From Quisquiliibacterium transsilvanicum (lineage in GTDB: Bacteria; Pseudomonadota; Gammaproteobacteria; Burkholderiales; Burkholderiaceae_E), in assembly GCF_014202215.1 (NCBI RefSeq), contig NZ_JACHGB010000002.1, positions 558,001 through 622,000 on the forward strand: a DNA stretch of 64,000 nt, written 5' to 3'. Every line of letters begins with the position of its first letter. Position 1 is the first letter of the stretch. The position numbers and the translations under genes were made by a program. The notes beneath the pieces were generated by a model that saw nothing but the letters and a program-made list of their open reading frames with translations, searched no databases and was not told where the DNA came from. Positions 7,922-19,121 of the stretch are shown piece after piece.

Positions 7922-9445
7922 ATGAGCTCCGATCCCGAAGCGCTGCAAGCGGGCGCCCGACCGGCCAGCGCCGGCGCGGCGCCGGGCGCGGCCTTGCCGA
8001 CGTCTGGCCCTCCCTCGAACGCCTTGCGCGTCGTCCTCGGGCTGCTGCTGGCGATGCTGCTGGCCGCGCTGGACCAGACCCTGGTGTCGATCGCGCTGGT
8101 GTCGATCGGGCGCGACCTGGACGGACTGGCGCTGGCGCCCTGGGTGGTGTCCGGCTTCCTGGTGGCCTCCACGGTCGCCACACCGATCTACGGCAAGCTG
8201 TCCGACGTCTATGGCCGCCGCCGGCTCCTGAGCATCGCCATCCTGCTGACGATGACGGCATCGGTGCTCTGCGCGTTCGCGCAGTCGATGCCGCAGCTGA
8301 TCGCGCTGCGCGTGCTGCAGGGGCTGGGCAGCGGCGGCCTGATGGTGCTGGTGCAGTCCGTGGTCGCCGACGTCGCGCCGGGGCGCGAACGCGGGCGCTT
8401 CCAGGGTTATCTGTCGGGCGTGTTCGCGTTCGCCGCGGTGGCCGGCCCCATCCTGGGCGGCTACCTCACCCACTACCTGTCCTGGCGCGCGGTGTTCTGG
8501 CTCAACCTGCCGCTGGGCCTGGCGGCGCTGCTGGCCGCGCGGCGGGTGCTCCCCGGGCGCGGCGAGGAGCGGCGCGCCCACCGGATCGACTACCCGGGCG
8601 CGATCCTGCTGGCCGCGGGCCTGTCGTCGATGATGATCGGGCTCACGCGGATGGGGCGGGGCCATGGGCTCACGGAGCCGACGACGCTGCTGCTGTTCGG
8701 CGCTGCGGCGCTGCTGCTCGCGCTCACCGCGCTGCAGGAGCGGCGCGCGGCTGAGCCGCTGATTCCGCCGGCGCTGCTGCGCAAACCCACGGTGGTGCTG
8801 TGCTGCGCGATCCTGGGAATGCAGTTCTTCGTGCTGATCGGCTGCACCGTGATGATGCCGATGGCGATGCAGGCCCTGTCCGGGGCCGGCCCGGACGCGG
8901 TGGCGCTGCGGATGCTGCCGCTCACGCTGGGCATTCCCTGCGGCGCCTTCACCGGGGGCCGCTGGCTGTACGCCACCGCCAGCATCCGGCCGCCGGTGGT
9001 GGCTTCGGGCCTGCTGGCCGCGGCGGGCGTGTCCTTCTTCGCGGTCGATCCCGCCGCCGCCGGAGCGGTGCAGTTCGGCGGAATGCTCCTGCTGGGTTTC
9101 GGGCTCGGGCTGAGCATGGCGCCCGCGCTGGTGGCGGCCCAGAGCGCAGTGGCGCCGCGCGAAGTGGGGGTGGCCACCGCCACGGTGGCGTTGTTCCGCA
9201 CGCTGGGCGGGGCGATGGGGATCGCGGTGCTGAGTTCCATCGTCTTCGCCGTTGCAGGCGCGTCCGATCAGCCGGGCGCGGGACTGTCCGAGCTGCTTGC
9301 CCAGAGTGCCAGCGGCGACCGTGCGCCAGACGGGCTGGTACGTGGGTTCCGCTTGGCGTTCGGGGCCGCTGCGCTGCTGTCCCTGGTCGCCGCGCTCTTG
9401 GCCACGCGCCTTCCGGCCGGGGTGGCGGGCCGCGCCCACGCCTGA
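7922..9445 (+). CDS. MFS drug/solute exporter, DHA2 (EmrB/QacA) type
   Basis: A 507-residue polytopic inner-membrane protein, the size expected for the 14-helix DHA2 group of the major facilitator superfamily. After a 35-residue cytoplasmic lead, helix 1 contains LAALDQTLVSIAL, the loop between helices 2 and 3 carries the MFS motif A-like GKLSDVYGRRR, and helix 5 carries the antiporter motif AGPILGG. Such proteins export drugs, dyes or metabolites in exchange for protons. The ATG at 7922 follows ACCATTCCCGCG without a strong Shine-Dalgarno sequence. An in-frame upstream extension is low-complexity and unlikely. It ends 86 bases before the carotenoid oxygenase gene. Confidence 0.92.
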   Translation: MSSDPEALQAGARPASAGAAPGAALPTSGPPSNALRVVLGLLLAMLLAALDQTLVSIALVSIGRDLDGLALAPWVVSGFLVASTVATPIYGKLSDVYGRRRLLSIAILLTMTASVLCAFAQSMPQLIALRVLQGLGSGGLMVLVQSVVADVAPGRERGRFQGYLSGVFAFAAVAGPILGGYLTHYLSWRAVFWLNLPLGLAALLAARRVLPGRGEERRAHRIDYPGAILLAAGLSSMMIGLTRMGRGHGLTEPTTLLLFGAAALLLALTALQERRAAEPLIPPALLRKPTVVLCCAILGMQFFVLIGCTVMMPMAMQALSGAGPDAVALRMLPLTLGIPCGAFTGGRWLYATASIRPPVVASGLLAAAGVSFFAVDPAAAGAVQFGGMLLLGFGLGLSMAPALVAAQSAVAPREVGVATATVALFRTLGGAMGIAVLSSIVFAVAGASDQPGAGLSELLAQSASGDRAPDGLVRGFRLAFGAAALLSLVAALLATRLPAGVAGRAHA

Positions 9446-9531
9446 GCTCCGGCCCCGGTCGCGCAGCGATTGCGCCGCGCGCCGGCCGGGTCTAAGCTCG
9501 AAAACGTGGCGTTAACGCCGAGGAGGTCTGC

Positions 9532-10953
9532 ATGGACACTCCGACCCACGATCCGATTGCCGCCTCCGGTCGCGCCCGGGGCTTCCTTTCCGGGGCCAGG
9601 GAGATCGACGACGCACGCGTCGACATCCGCGGCACGCTGCCGTCCTGGCTGCGCGGCACCCATCTGCTGAACGGTCCGGCCCTGTGGGAACTGCCCGGGG
9701 GACGCCATGAGCACTGGTTCGACGGCTATGCGATGTGGCACGCCCTGCGCATCGCGGACGACGGTGTCCGGTATCGAAGCCGTTTCGCGCTCAGCGACGC
9801 GTACCGGCGCAGTTCGGCGGCGGGCATGCCCGTCTTCGGTGAGTTCGGCAGCCCGAATCCTGCAGGACTGCTGACCCGGCTGCGGTCGCCACAGGTCACC
9901 GACAACCCGGCCGTGGTCATGTCGCGCCATGGCGATCGCTGGCTCTCGGTCACGGAAACACCGTTCCTCACCTACTTCGACCCGGATACGCTCGAAACGC
10001 AGGAGCGGCTGGACCTCGGCCATGGCGACGAGGTCATGCACCTGATGAGCGCTCACGGTTTCACGCTGGCCGACGGCAGCTACCTCAACCTCGCCACCGC
10101 GCTGGGACGCCGCTGCGAGATGAAGCTGTTCCGCCTGCGGCCGGGAAGCGCCCGCCCGGAGGTGCTCGGGCGCATCGCCATGCCGCGCTCAGGCTACACG
10201 CATGGATTCGGGCTGGCGCCCGGGCACGCACTGATCTGGGAGACTGCGCTGCGCGCCCAGCCGCTCGCCTTCCGGTTCGGGTCGAGGTCCTACGCGGGAA
10301 ATTTCCGCTGGGAACCGCGCGACGGATCCGCGATCCATGCCGTGGCGCTCGATACCGGCGGCGTGCGAACCTGGCGCATCCCGCCGATCATGGCCTTCCA
10401 CTGCACCCAGGCGTGGGGCGACGGCAATGATCTCGTGCTCGAGCTGGCCGTCTACGACGATGCCGCGGTCTTCGACGACCTGCGACTGGACCGGCGTCGT
10501 GCCGGGGCACCGCTGAAGTCCTTGCCGAGGCACGTTCGCTATCGCCTGCGCGCCGACCATCGGGATGCGGACCCGGAGGCCATCGCGGGTCCCGCGATCG
10601 AATTGCAGCAAGTCCACCCGTGGCGAGTCGGCCGCAGGCGCGCCCAGGTGTGCTGGGGCGGCGGCAACGGCGAGCATGGCGAGTTCAGCGACCGGACCCA
10701 TCGCATCGACCTCGACGGCGGGGGGGTGTCCAGCTGGCAGCGCCCGCAGGCCATCCAGCTCGAGCCGCTGTTCGTGCCGCGCCCCGGGGGCGAGGGCGAT
10801 GATGACGGGGTGCTGCTGGTCCCCACGCTCGCCGATGCGGACGACGCCACGGTCATCGGCGTGCTCGATGCGCGGTCGATGGAGTGCCTCGCTGAGCTGC
10901 GGACGCCGCAGATCGTGCCCTTCGGCTTCCACGCGGCGTTCAGGTTCCACTGA
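9532..10953 (+). CDS. Carotenoid oxygenase (RPE65/CCO) family dioxygenase
   Basis: A 473-residue protein of the carotenoid cleavage oxygenase family, which cleaves C=C bonds in carotenoids, stilbenes or lignin-type phenylpropenes using a non-haem Fe(II) held by four His. All four expected ligands are visible: His175 (SAHGF), His224 (YTHGF), His290 (AFHCT) and His467 (FGFHA), spaced as in a seven-bladed propeller. No signal peptide, so cytosolic. AGGAGG at 9521-9526 is a strong ribosome binding site for the ATG at 9532. No carotenoid synthesis genes are nearby. Given the surrounding acyl-CoA genes, an aromatic or isoprenoid catabolic role is as likely as carotenoid cleavage. Confidence 0.9.
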   Translation: MDTPTHDPIAASGRARGFLSGAREIDDARVDIRGTLPSWLRGTHLLNGPALWELPGGRHEHWFDGYAMWHALRIADDGVRYRSRFALSDAYRRSSAAGMPVFGEFGSPNPAGLLTRLRSPQVTDNPAVVMSRHGDRWLSVTETPFLTYFDPDTLETQERLDLGHGDEVMHLMSAHGFTLADGSYLNLATALGRRCEMKLFRLRPGSARPEVLGRIAMPRSGYTHGFGLAPGHALIWETALRAQPLAFRFGSRSYAGNFRWEPRDGSAIHAVALDTGGVRTWRIPPIMAFHCTQAWGDGNDLVLELAVYDDAAVFDDLRLDRRRAGAPLKSLPRHVRYRLRADHRDADPEAIAGPAIELQQVHPWRVGRRRAQVCWGGGNGEHGEFSDRTHRIDLDGGGVSSWQRPQAIQLEPLFVPRPGGEGDDDGVLLVPTLADADDATVIGVLDARSMECLAELRTPQIVPFGFHAAFRFH

Positions 10954-10961
10954 GTGCGGGG

Positions 10962-11065
10962 ACGGGCGAACGCGCGGCCGGTGCCGGTGAACGCGATCAC
11001 GCGGACCGCGTTGTCCATCTGTGCCTGGGTGAGCGTTTCGATCAGGTTGCGCTTGATCGCGCAAT
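10962..11065 (-). pseudogene. Fragment of an enoyl-CoA hydratase gene
   Basis: Read on the minus strand, about 35 codons give AIKRNLIETLTQAQ followed by VRVIAFTGTGRAF, which is the N-terminal block of crotonase-family proteins (normally continuing into a GADI-type oxyanion motif). The reading stops making sense just after GRAFA, where it meets the 3' end of the carotenoid oxygenase gene, and an in-frame TAA precedes it upstream. So only a short internal piece of the original gene remains. Confidence 0.6.
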
Positions 11066-11149
11066 GTGACTTCTTAGCCGGTGAACTCGCCTGTCCTCGT
11101 GCGGGCCTCCTCCTTGCCCGCCATGGCGCCAGCGAATGCCGGCCGGGTC

Positions 11150-11395
11150 TCAGGCCTTGGGCTTGGCCCTGCGTCCGGGCGCGGCCCTCGGGATGAAGCC
11201 GGAGGCGCGATACAACCAGGAGTCGGTCTGCTTGCCGGCGTCGAAACGGGAGACAGCGCAGGCGATCAGCGCGCCGGAGGCCGCGAGCCCGGCCGCGCCT
11301 TCGCGCACGACGGCCAGCGACATGCCGGTTTCCTCGGCGATCTCGGCGTCGAGGCGCTCACCGTGTTTCTTGAGGCATTTGAGGATTTCGATCAC
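11150..11395 (-). CDS. Small winged-helix-like putative regulator
   Basis: An 81-residue protein. The N-terminal half (EILKCLKKHGERLDAEIAEE followed by a second helix) looks like a helix-turn-helix/winged-helix unit of ArsR-like small proteins, followed by a beta-wing segment and a basic tail (PGRRAKPKA). Similar one-domain proteins are common in Burkholderiales. The start codon is GTG at 11395; no upstream ATG is in frame. It is divergent from the multifunctional beta-oxidation gene starting at 11578, which makes it a possible local regulator, but this is inference only. Confidence 0.65.
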   Translation of the reverse strand: MIEILKCLKKHGERLDAEIAEETGMSLAVVREGAAGLAASGALIACAVSRFDAGKQTDSWLYRASGFIPRAAPGRRAKPKA

Positions 11396-11577
11396 GGTAT
11401 GCCCAGTCCTTGAAGAAACCCCAGTCTAACAGACTGGCGCCCGGCAGGCCCGATCCGATTTCAGGCTGGCGGGGCTGCGCCTCGGCCGAGCCCGGTGAGA
11501 AGATGCCGGATCGCCGCGCCGCTCCTTCGTCGCGCGCCGCGGGCGGTCCCCCAAACATACAGGCAGGAGACACATCG

Positions 11578-13665
<2,088 letters not shown>

Positions 13666-13724
13666 TTGGATGGGGATGGCGCGGGCGCCTCTCGGGGTCC
13701 GCGCCGCCTCACCCCCGCACCGCC

Positions 13725-14606
13725 TCACCCCCGCGCCGCGATCGCCGCCTGGATCTCCAGCAGCCGCTGCGCCTGCTCCAGGTGCAGCCGCTCCACCATC
13801 TTTCCGTCGAGATTGATCACGCCCTTGCCGGCGTTCTCCGGGCGCTCGAAGGCCGCGGCGATGCTGCGCGCCTTGGCCACGGCGTGCGGGGAGGGCGAGA
13901 AGATATTGTTGGCAGGCTCCACCTGCGACGGATGAATCAGCGTCTTGCCGTCGAAGGCCATCTTCACCGACTGGCGGGCCTCGGCGTCGAAGCCGTCGCG
14001 ATCCGAGAAGTCGTTCCAGACCCCGTCGAGCACGCAGATCCGGTGGCGCCGGGCCACCAGCACCACGTTCATCAGCCAGGGGATCAGGTAACGGCGTTGC
14101 TCACCGGGGTCGACGCCGGTCTCCTTGGCGATGTCGTTGGTGCCCACCACCAGGCAGTCCAGGCGCGAGCGCCGCGACCTGCCGGCAGTGACGATCGCGT
14201 CCAGGTCCGCCAGGGCATCGACGGTTTCCACCATGGCCCAGGCGAGCACCGACGCGGGCAGGCCGTGCGCAGCCAGGCGGCCCGACAGCGCTTCCAGGTC
14301 CTCGGGACGCGAGACCTTTGGCAGCAGCACCGCATGCGGCTGGCAGCGGGCCACTGCGTCCAGGTCCTGCTCGAAGTCGTCGGTGTCGACCGCATTGACC
14401 CTGATGACTGTCTCACGATGCCCGAATCCGCCGGCGGCGAAGGCTTCGACGAGCTGCGCGCGGGCCTGCGGCTTCATCTCCGGCGCCACCGCGTCCTCGA
14501 GGTCGAAGATCACCGCATCCATTTCGAGGCTGCGCGACTTCTCGATCGCGCGCTGGTTGATGGCAGGGACGTACATCGCGGAGCGGCGGGGACGTGGGGC
14601 ATTCAT
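13725..14606 (-). CDS. HpcH/HpaI aldolase / citrate-lyase beta-like (CitE) protein
   Basis: A 293-residue TIM-barrel lyase of the CitE/CLYBL/malyl-CoA lyase group. The order of motifs is RSAMYVPA, VIFDLEDAVAPE (metal-binding Glu/Asp region), VIRVNAVDT, VLLPKVS, AMVETV, and MAFDGKTLIHPSQV near the end. These enzymes cleave or form C-C bonds in CoA esters such as malyl-CoA, citramalyl-CoA or 3-hydroxyacyl-CoA. The ATG at 14606, preceded by AGGACGAC, is preferred over the ATG at 14639, which would add an unusual N-terminus. It is convergent with the beta-oxidation gene and divergent from the copper cluster. Confidence 0.9.
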   Translation of the reverse strand: MNAPRPRRSAMYVPAINQRAIEKSRSLEMDAVIFDLEDAVAPEMKPQARAQLVEAFAAGGFGHRETVIRVNAVDTDDFEQDLDAVARCQPHAVLLPKVSRPEDLEALSGRLAAHGLPASVLAWAMVETVDALADLDAIVTAGRSRRSRLDCLVVGTNDIAKETGVDPGEQRRYLIPWLMNVVLVARRHRICVLDGVWNDFSDRDGFDAEARQSVKMAFDGKTLIHPSQVEPANNIFSPSPHAVAKARSIAAAFERPENAGKGVINLDGKMVERLHLEQAQRLLEIQAAIAARG

Positions 14607-14695
14607 TTCTGGTCGTCCTGGAGCGTTCGATGCCTGCAAGGGTAGCGCGGACGCGGCTGCCAGCCGAGCCCGCGCGCATCTGGTAGATTCGCGCC

Positions 14696-15073
14696 ATGCG
14701 GTCGCTGCTGCGTTCCCTGTTTGTCTGGCTGATGGCGCTGGCGTTGCCCCTGCAGGGCATCGCTGCGGTCGGCATGCAGGCGTGCGGCCCGGTGCATGAG
14801 CGCGCGGGGCAGGTGGCTGCGGCCGCCCACGACGCGGGTCATATGCATGCCCACGCCGACGCGGAGCATGTCACCGCAGGCCAGGAATCTCCTGCTGCCG
14901 GCCACCAGTGCGGCGCCTGCGCTGCCTGCTGCACCGCTGCGGCATTGCCGTCCGCCGTCGTCTTCGCTGCGGCGTCCGGGGCAGCGGCCGAGCTCATCCC
15001 GGCGGCGCCCGAACGCGTCGCCTCCTTCGTGCCTCCCGGTCTCGAGCGACCCCCCAGAGCCATCCTCGCCTGA
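14696..15073 (+). CDS. Secreted Cys/His-rich protein at the head of the copper cluster
   Basis: A 125-residue protein with an N-terminal signal peptide (MRSLLRSLFVWLMALALPLQ), then a His-rich section (HDAGHMHAHADAEH) and a Cys cluster, CGACAACC, before a helical hydrophobic tail. The architecture resembles small DUF2946-type proteins that accompany copper/cation efflux genes in betaproteobacteria and may bind metal ions in the periplasm. It is the first gene of a plus-strand run ending at 19950. The CitE-like gene diverges from it 89 bases upstream, so the cluster promoter probably lies at 14607-14695. Confidence 0.75.
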   Translation: MRSLLRSLFVWLMALALPLQGIAAVGMQACGPVHERAGQVAAAAHDAGHMHAHADAEHVTAGQESPAAGHQCGACAACCTAAALPSAVVFAAASGAAAELIPAAPERVASFVPPGLERPPRAILA

Positions 15074-15201
15074 GCGCGGCCGAGCGGCCGCTGCGCCCGC
15101 GCGCCGATCGTGCCGGGATGCGCAGCGCAGGCGCTCGACCGCCCGCCCATCGCGCCGTCCGGTCGCCGGACGGGCCCCCGATGCGTCGATGCGAGGATTC
15201 G

Positions 15202-15615
15202 ATGAACCACAGAACCCTGAGCGCCTGCCTGGCGGCGGCCCTGCTCCTGGCAGCGCCGATTGCGCAGGCAGGGCGCGCGCGCGCCGCGGACCTTCCTGAT
15301 CCGCTGGATGCGCGGGCCGCGGTGCCGCCCGTCTCCCATGAGTCCGCGTTCGCTGGCTATCGATCGGCCGGGGAGGCCGACGTGGGCTCCTGGCGCGAGG
15401 CCAACGAGGCGGTGAACCGCATCGGCGGCTGGCGCGCGTACGCCCGCGAGGCCAGCCGGCCAGCGCCCGCGGCCCCCGGCGGGGCGGGCGCGCCGGTCCA
15501 GCCCGTACCTGGCGGGTCCATCCAGCCCCCGCCAGGTACGCCCGTCCAGCCCGCGCCAGCCGAACCCGCCCATTCGATGCCGGGGCACGGCGCACACCGA
15601 GGGGCCTTGCAATGA
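15202..15615 (+). CDS. Small periplasmic protein of the copper cluster
   Basis: A 137-residue protein with a clean signal peptide (MNHRTLSACLAAALLLAAPI then AQA), a middle part containing SWREANEAVNRIGGWRAYARE, and a Pro/Gly-rich tail ending in HSMPGHGAH, which could bind metal. Its function is unknown, but similar small proteins regularly precede a TolC-like gene in copper clusters. Its stop overlaps the start of the TolC-family gene by four bases (ATGA), showing translational coupling. The ATG at 15202 is preferred because it begins directly at the signal peptide. An in-frame ATG at 15181 would add seven charged residues. Confidence 0.75.
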   Translation: MNHRTLSACLAAALLLAAPIAQAGRARAADLPDPLDARAAVPPVSHESAFAGYRSAGEADVGSWREANEAVNRIGGWRAYAREASRPAPAAPGGAGAPVQPVPGGSIQPPPGTPVQPAPAEPAHSMPGHGAHRGALQ

Positions 15616-17099
15616 CGCGGCGCTCCCGCCCGGGTCGCCCGCCGTCGCATGTCCGCGCGCCCACCCGCAAGCCGACAAGCCAGCCTTCCCGCGCGCCGGG
15701 CCTGCGCCTGCTTGCCGCGGCCCTGGCCGCAGCCATCCTGGGCGGCTGCGTGTCCTTCAGCGCCGACGGCGGCTTCGCTCCGGTGGAGCAGGCGGCCCGG
15801 GACCGGCTTGGCATGGACCTTCACTGGGCGCGCTCCGACGCGGACCGTGAGGCGATTTCCGGGCGGGTGGCGCAGCTGCTGGCCAGCCCGCTGTCGATGG
15901 ACGACGCGGTGCAGCTGGCGCTGCTGAACAACCGGCGGCTGCAGGCCGCGTTCGCCGAGTTGGGCATCGCGGAGGCCGAGCTGGTACAGGCCGGCCGGCT
16001 GCGCAACCCCGGCTTCAGCTTCGGCCGCTTCACCCGCGGCGACGAGGTGGAACTGGAGCGCGGGCTGCATTTCGACCTCGCCCGGCTGCTCGCGATGCCG
16101 CTGGTGCGGCAGGTGGAGACGAGGCGCTTCGAGCAGGCGCAGGCCGCCGCCGCGCTGCAGGTGCTGTCGCTTGCGGCCGAGACGCGGCGGGCCTGGGTGC
16201 GCGCCGTGGCGGCCGAGGAATCGGTGCGCTACGGGGCACAGGTCATGAAGTCTGCGCAGGCCAGCGCCGAGCTGGCGCGCCGGATGGCCCAGGCCGGCAA
16301 CTTCAATGCCTTGCAGCGCGCGCGCGAGCAGTCCTTCTACGCCGATGCCGCGCTGGGCTTCGCTCGGGCGCAGCAGGCGCAGCGCGCCGCGCGCGAGCGG
16401 CTCACGCGCCTGCTCGGTCTCTGGGGCGCGCAGGCGTCCTTCAGCCTGCCGCCGCGCCTGCCCGACCTGCCCGCTAGCCCGAAGGAGCTGCCGGACATCG
16501 AGCGCACCGCCCTCGAGTCCCGGCTGGACGTGCTCGGCGCCCGCCTGGCCGTCGAGCAGTCCGCCCGCAACCTGGGGCTGACAAGGGCGACGCGCTTCGT
16601 CAACGTCCTCGAGCTGGGCTACGCGCAGGAGCGCTCCAACGAGGCGCCGACCCGGCGCGGCTGGGAGGTCGGCTTCGAGCTGCCCATTTTCGACTGGAGC
16701 ACGGCCCGGGTGGCGCGCGCCGAAGGCGTCTACATGCGCGAGTTCAACCGCGCCGCGCAGACCGCGATCGACGCCCGCTCCGAGGTGCGCGAGGCCTACG
16801 GCGCCTACCGCTCCGCCTGGGACATCGCGCGCCATCACCGCGAGGAGATCGTGCCGCTCAGGCAGCGCATCGCCGAGGAGAACCTGCTGCGCTACAACGG
16901 CATGCTGATCGGGGTCTTCGAACTGCTCGCGGATGCCCGCGTGCAGATCGCCAGCGTCAACGCGGCGATCGACGCGCTGCGCGACTTCTGGATCGCCCAG
17001 GCGGACCTCGACATGGCGATGGTGGGCCGGCCCGGCCTGGCTGCGCCGATGGCGGTCGCCGTCCCCGCCGCTGCCGCCTCCGGCGCGGCCCCCCACTAG
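15612..17099 (+). CDS. TolC-family outer-membrane channel lipoprotein
   Basis: A 495-residue outer-membrane efflux protein. After a basic lead and a hydrophobic segment, a lipobox (AAILGGC) predicts N-terminal lipidation. The rest consists of long coiled-coil helices with the usual duplicated arrangement, including LLNNRRLQAAFAELGIAEAE and the matching second-half helices. TolC proteins form trimeric channels that work with inner-membrane pumps. No RND or ABC partner is encoded here, so it either borrows one or belongs to the copper-detoxification cluster, as in some CopA-type loci. It overlaps the preceding gene by four bases and is followed 13 bases later by the multicopper oxidase. Confidence 0.9.
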   Translation: MTRRSRPGRPPSHVRAPTRKPTSQPSRAPGLRLLAAALAAAILGGCVSFSADGGFAPVEQAARDRLGMDLHWARSDADREAISGRVAQLLASPLSMDDAVQLALLNNRRLQAAFAELGIAEAELVQAGRLRNPGFSFGRFTRGDEVELERGLHFDLARLLAMPLVRQVETRRFEQAQAAAALQVLSLAAETRRAWVRAVAAEESVRYGAQVMKSAQASAELARRMAQAGNFNALQRAREQSFYADAALGFARAQQAQRAARERLTRLLGLWGAQASFSLPPRLPDLPASPKELPDIERTALESRLDVLGARLAVEQSARNLGLTRATRFVNVLELGYAQERSNEAPTRRGWEVGFELPIFDWSTARVARAEGVYMREFNRAAQTAIDARSEVREAYGAYRSAWDIARHHREEIVPLRQRIAEENLLRYNGMLIGVFELLADARVQIASVNAAIDALRDFWIAQADLDMAMVGRPGLAAPMAVAVPAAAASGAAPH

Positions 17100-17112
17100 C
17101 GAGGAATCCGCC

Positions 17113-18525
17113 ATGTCCAGTCGCAGAAGTTTCCTGGGCGGCGCAGGCGCGATCGCCGCCGCGGTCGGCGCCGCCTCGGTGGGCAGGTCCGCGCTGGCCG
17201 CGCTGCCCGAGCCGGTCCTCCAGACCCGGCCCGACACGATGCCGCCGCTGGTGCCGCAGAGCGGCCGTCCCTACAACCCGGTCGTCACGCTCAACGGCTG
17301 GACGCTGCCCTGGCGCATGAACGCCGGCGTCAAGGAGTTCCACCTGGTGGCCGAGCCCGTGGTGCGCGAGATGGCGCCCGGCTTCAAGGCCCACCTGTGG
17401 GGCTACAACGGCCAGAGCCCCGGCCCGACCATCGAGGTGGTCGAGGGCGACCGCGTCCGCATCTTCGTCACCAACCGGCTTGGCGAGCTCACCAGCATCC
17501 ACTGGCACGGCCAGCGCCTGCCCAACGGGATGGACGGGGTCACCGGCCTGACCCAGCCGGGAATCCCGCCGGGCAAGACCTTCGTCTACGAGTTCGAGGC
17601 GCGCAGGCCGGGCACCTTCATGTACCACCCGCATGCCGACGAGATGGTGCAGATGGCGATGGGGATGATGGGCATGTGGGTGACCCATCCGAAGGGCAGG
17701 CACCCGCTGATCGACGAGGTGGACCGCGACTTCTGCATCCTTCTCAACGCCTACGACATCGACCCCGGCAGCTACACGCCGCGAATCATGACGATGCTCG
17801 ACTTCAACCTGTGGAGCTGGAACAGCCGGATCTTCCCCGGCATCGATCCGCTGGTGGTGCGGCACATGGACAAGATCCGCGTGCGCGTCGGCAACCTGAC
17901 GATGACCAATCACCCGATGCACCTGCACGGCCACGAGTTCCTGGTCACCGGCACCGACGGCGGGCCGACGCCGAAGTCGGCGCGCCAGCACGAGGTGACC
18001 GCGGACGTCGCGGTGGGCCAGATGCGCCAGCTCGAGTTCCTTGCCGACGAGGAGGGCGACTGGGCCTTCCACTGCCACAAGAGCCACCACACGATGAACG
18101 CGATGGGGCATGGGGTGCCGACGATGATCGGCGTGGACCACAGCGGCGTGGTGCGCGACATCGCCGCACTGGTGCCCGACTACATGGTGATGGGCGAACG
18201 CGGGATGAAGGACATGACCGAGATGGAGATGCCGCTGCCCGCGAACACCGCTCCGATGATGGCCGGCAAGGGACCGTTCGGCGCGATCGGCATGGGCGGG
18301 ATGTTTTCCGTGGTGAAGGTGCGCAAGGACCAGAAGCCGCGCGACTACGCGGACCCCGGCTGGTACCGGCATCCGCCGGGCACGGTGGCCTACGAGTTCA
18401 CCGGCAGCCTGCCCGAGCCGTCGCGCTCGGGTGCCCCGGGCAGCGGCGCGATGGCCCCGGCGGCGCAAGCCGACGTGGAGGTGGCGGTGCGCAAGCCGGG
18501 CAGGCATGGGGGAGCGCATCGATGA
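17113..18525 (+). CDS. Tat-exported multicopper oxidase
   Basis: A 470-residue multicopper oxidase. It has a twin-arginine signal (SRRSFLGGAGAIAAA) and all four copper-binding blocks: HWHG at 130-133, YHPHAD at 171-176, HPMHLHGHEF near 267-276, and WAFHCHKSHHTMNAMGH near 317-333, which holds the Cys between two His that bridges T1 and T2/T3 copper. It is shorter than classical CopA (about 600), with a two-domain appearance. A periplasmic cuprous-oxidase role is expected, converting Cu(I) to less toxic Cu(II). GAGGAA at 17101 is the ribosome binding site. Its stop overlaps the cupredoxin start by four bases. Confidence 0.93.
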   Translation: MSSRRSFLGGAGAIAAAVGAASVGRSALAALPEPVLQTRPDTMPPLVPQSGRPYNPVVTLNGWTLPWRMNAGVKEFHLVAEPVVREMAPGFKAHLWGYNGQSPGPTIEVVEGDRVRIFVTNRLGELTSIHWHGQRLPNGMDGVTGLTQPGIPPGKTFVYEFEARRPGTFMYHPHADEMVQMAMGMMGMWVTHPKGRHPLIDEVDRDFCILLNAYDIDPGSYTPRIMTMLDFNLWSWNSRIFPGIDPLVVRHMDKIRVRVGNLTMTNHPMHLHGHEFLVTGTDGGPTPKSARQHEVTADVAVGQMRQLEFLADEEGDWAFHCHKSHHTMNAMGHGVPTMIGVDHSGVVRDIAALVPDYMVMGERGMKDMTEMEMPLPANTAPMMAGKGPFGAIGMGGMFSVVKVRKDQKPRDYADPGWYRHPPGTVAYEFTGSLPEPSRSGAPGSGAMAPAAQADVEVAVRKPGRHGGAHR

Positions 18526-19121
18526 GCGAATCGAGATCGCAGCGCAGGGCGGACCCCCGCGCCCGGCTGGCCGGAGCAAGGGCCGTCCTCGGCTTGTGCG
18601 GCGCGCTGCTCGCCGCGGGCCTGTTCGCCATGTCCGCTCCCGTCCTGGCGCACGGCGAGAAGCCGCATTCCGGGACGAAATCGCGGGCCCCCGCGGAGCA
18701 GACCGCCTGGGGCATCGCGGCCGAGCCCGCGGCCGTCACCAGGACGATCCTGATCGGCATGAACGACCGGCTGCGCTTCGTGCCCGATCGCTTCGAGGTG
18801 CGAGAAGGCGAGACCGTCAGGCTGCGGGTGCGCAACTCCGGGCGGCTCATGCATGAGCTGGTGCTTGGCACCCGCAGCGAACTCGACGCGCACTCCGCGC
18901 TGATGGCGCGCTTTCCCGGCATGGAACACGACGAGCCCCACATGGCTCACGTGGCGCCCGGCAGATCGGGAGAGATCTTGTGGACCTTCAATCGCCCCGG
19001 CGACTTCGAGTTCGCCTGCCTCATCGCCGGGCACTACCAGGCCGGCATGACAGGGACCATCCGCGTCCTGCCGGCATCCCCGAGTTCCACAGAAGGAAGG
19101 AAACAAGATGAACGACGCTGA
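18522..19121 (+). CDS. Periplasmic cupredoxin (type 1 copper protein)
   Basis: A 199-residue protein with a hydrophobic signal region near residues 20-42 and then a plastocyanin-like domain. The type 1 copper ligands are recognisable: His in RLMHELVLG and, near the C-terminus, C-x4-H-x4-M in ACLIAGHYQAGMTG. Additional Met/His residues (GMEHDEPHMAH) may hold extra copper. It could carry copper or electrons to the multicopper oxidase, whose gene it overlaps by four bases. Its own 3' end overlaps the DUF411 gene by 14 bases. The upstream ATG at 18522 is set by the ATGA overlap. Confidence 0.9.
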   Translation: MSESRSQRRADPRARLAGARAVLGLCGALLAAGLFAMSAPVLAHGEKPHSGTKSRAPAEQTAWGIAAEPAAVTRTILIGMNDRLRFVPDRFEVREGETVRLRVRNSGRLMHELVLGTRSELDAHSALMARFPGMEHDEPHMAHVAPGRSGEILWTFNRPGDFEFACLIAGHYQAGMTGTIRVLPASPSSTEGRKQDERR

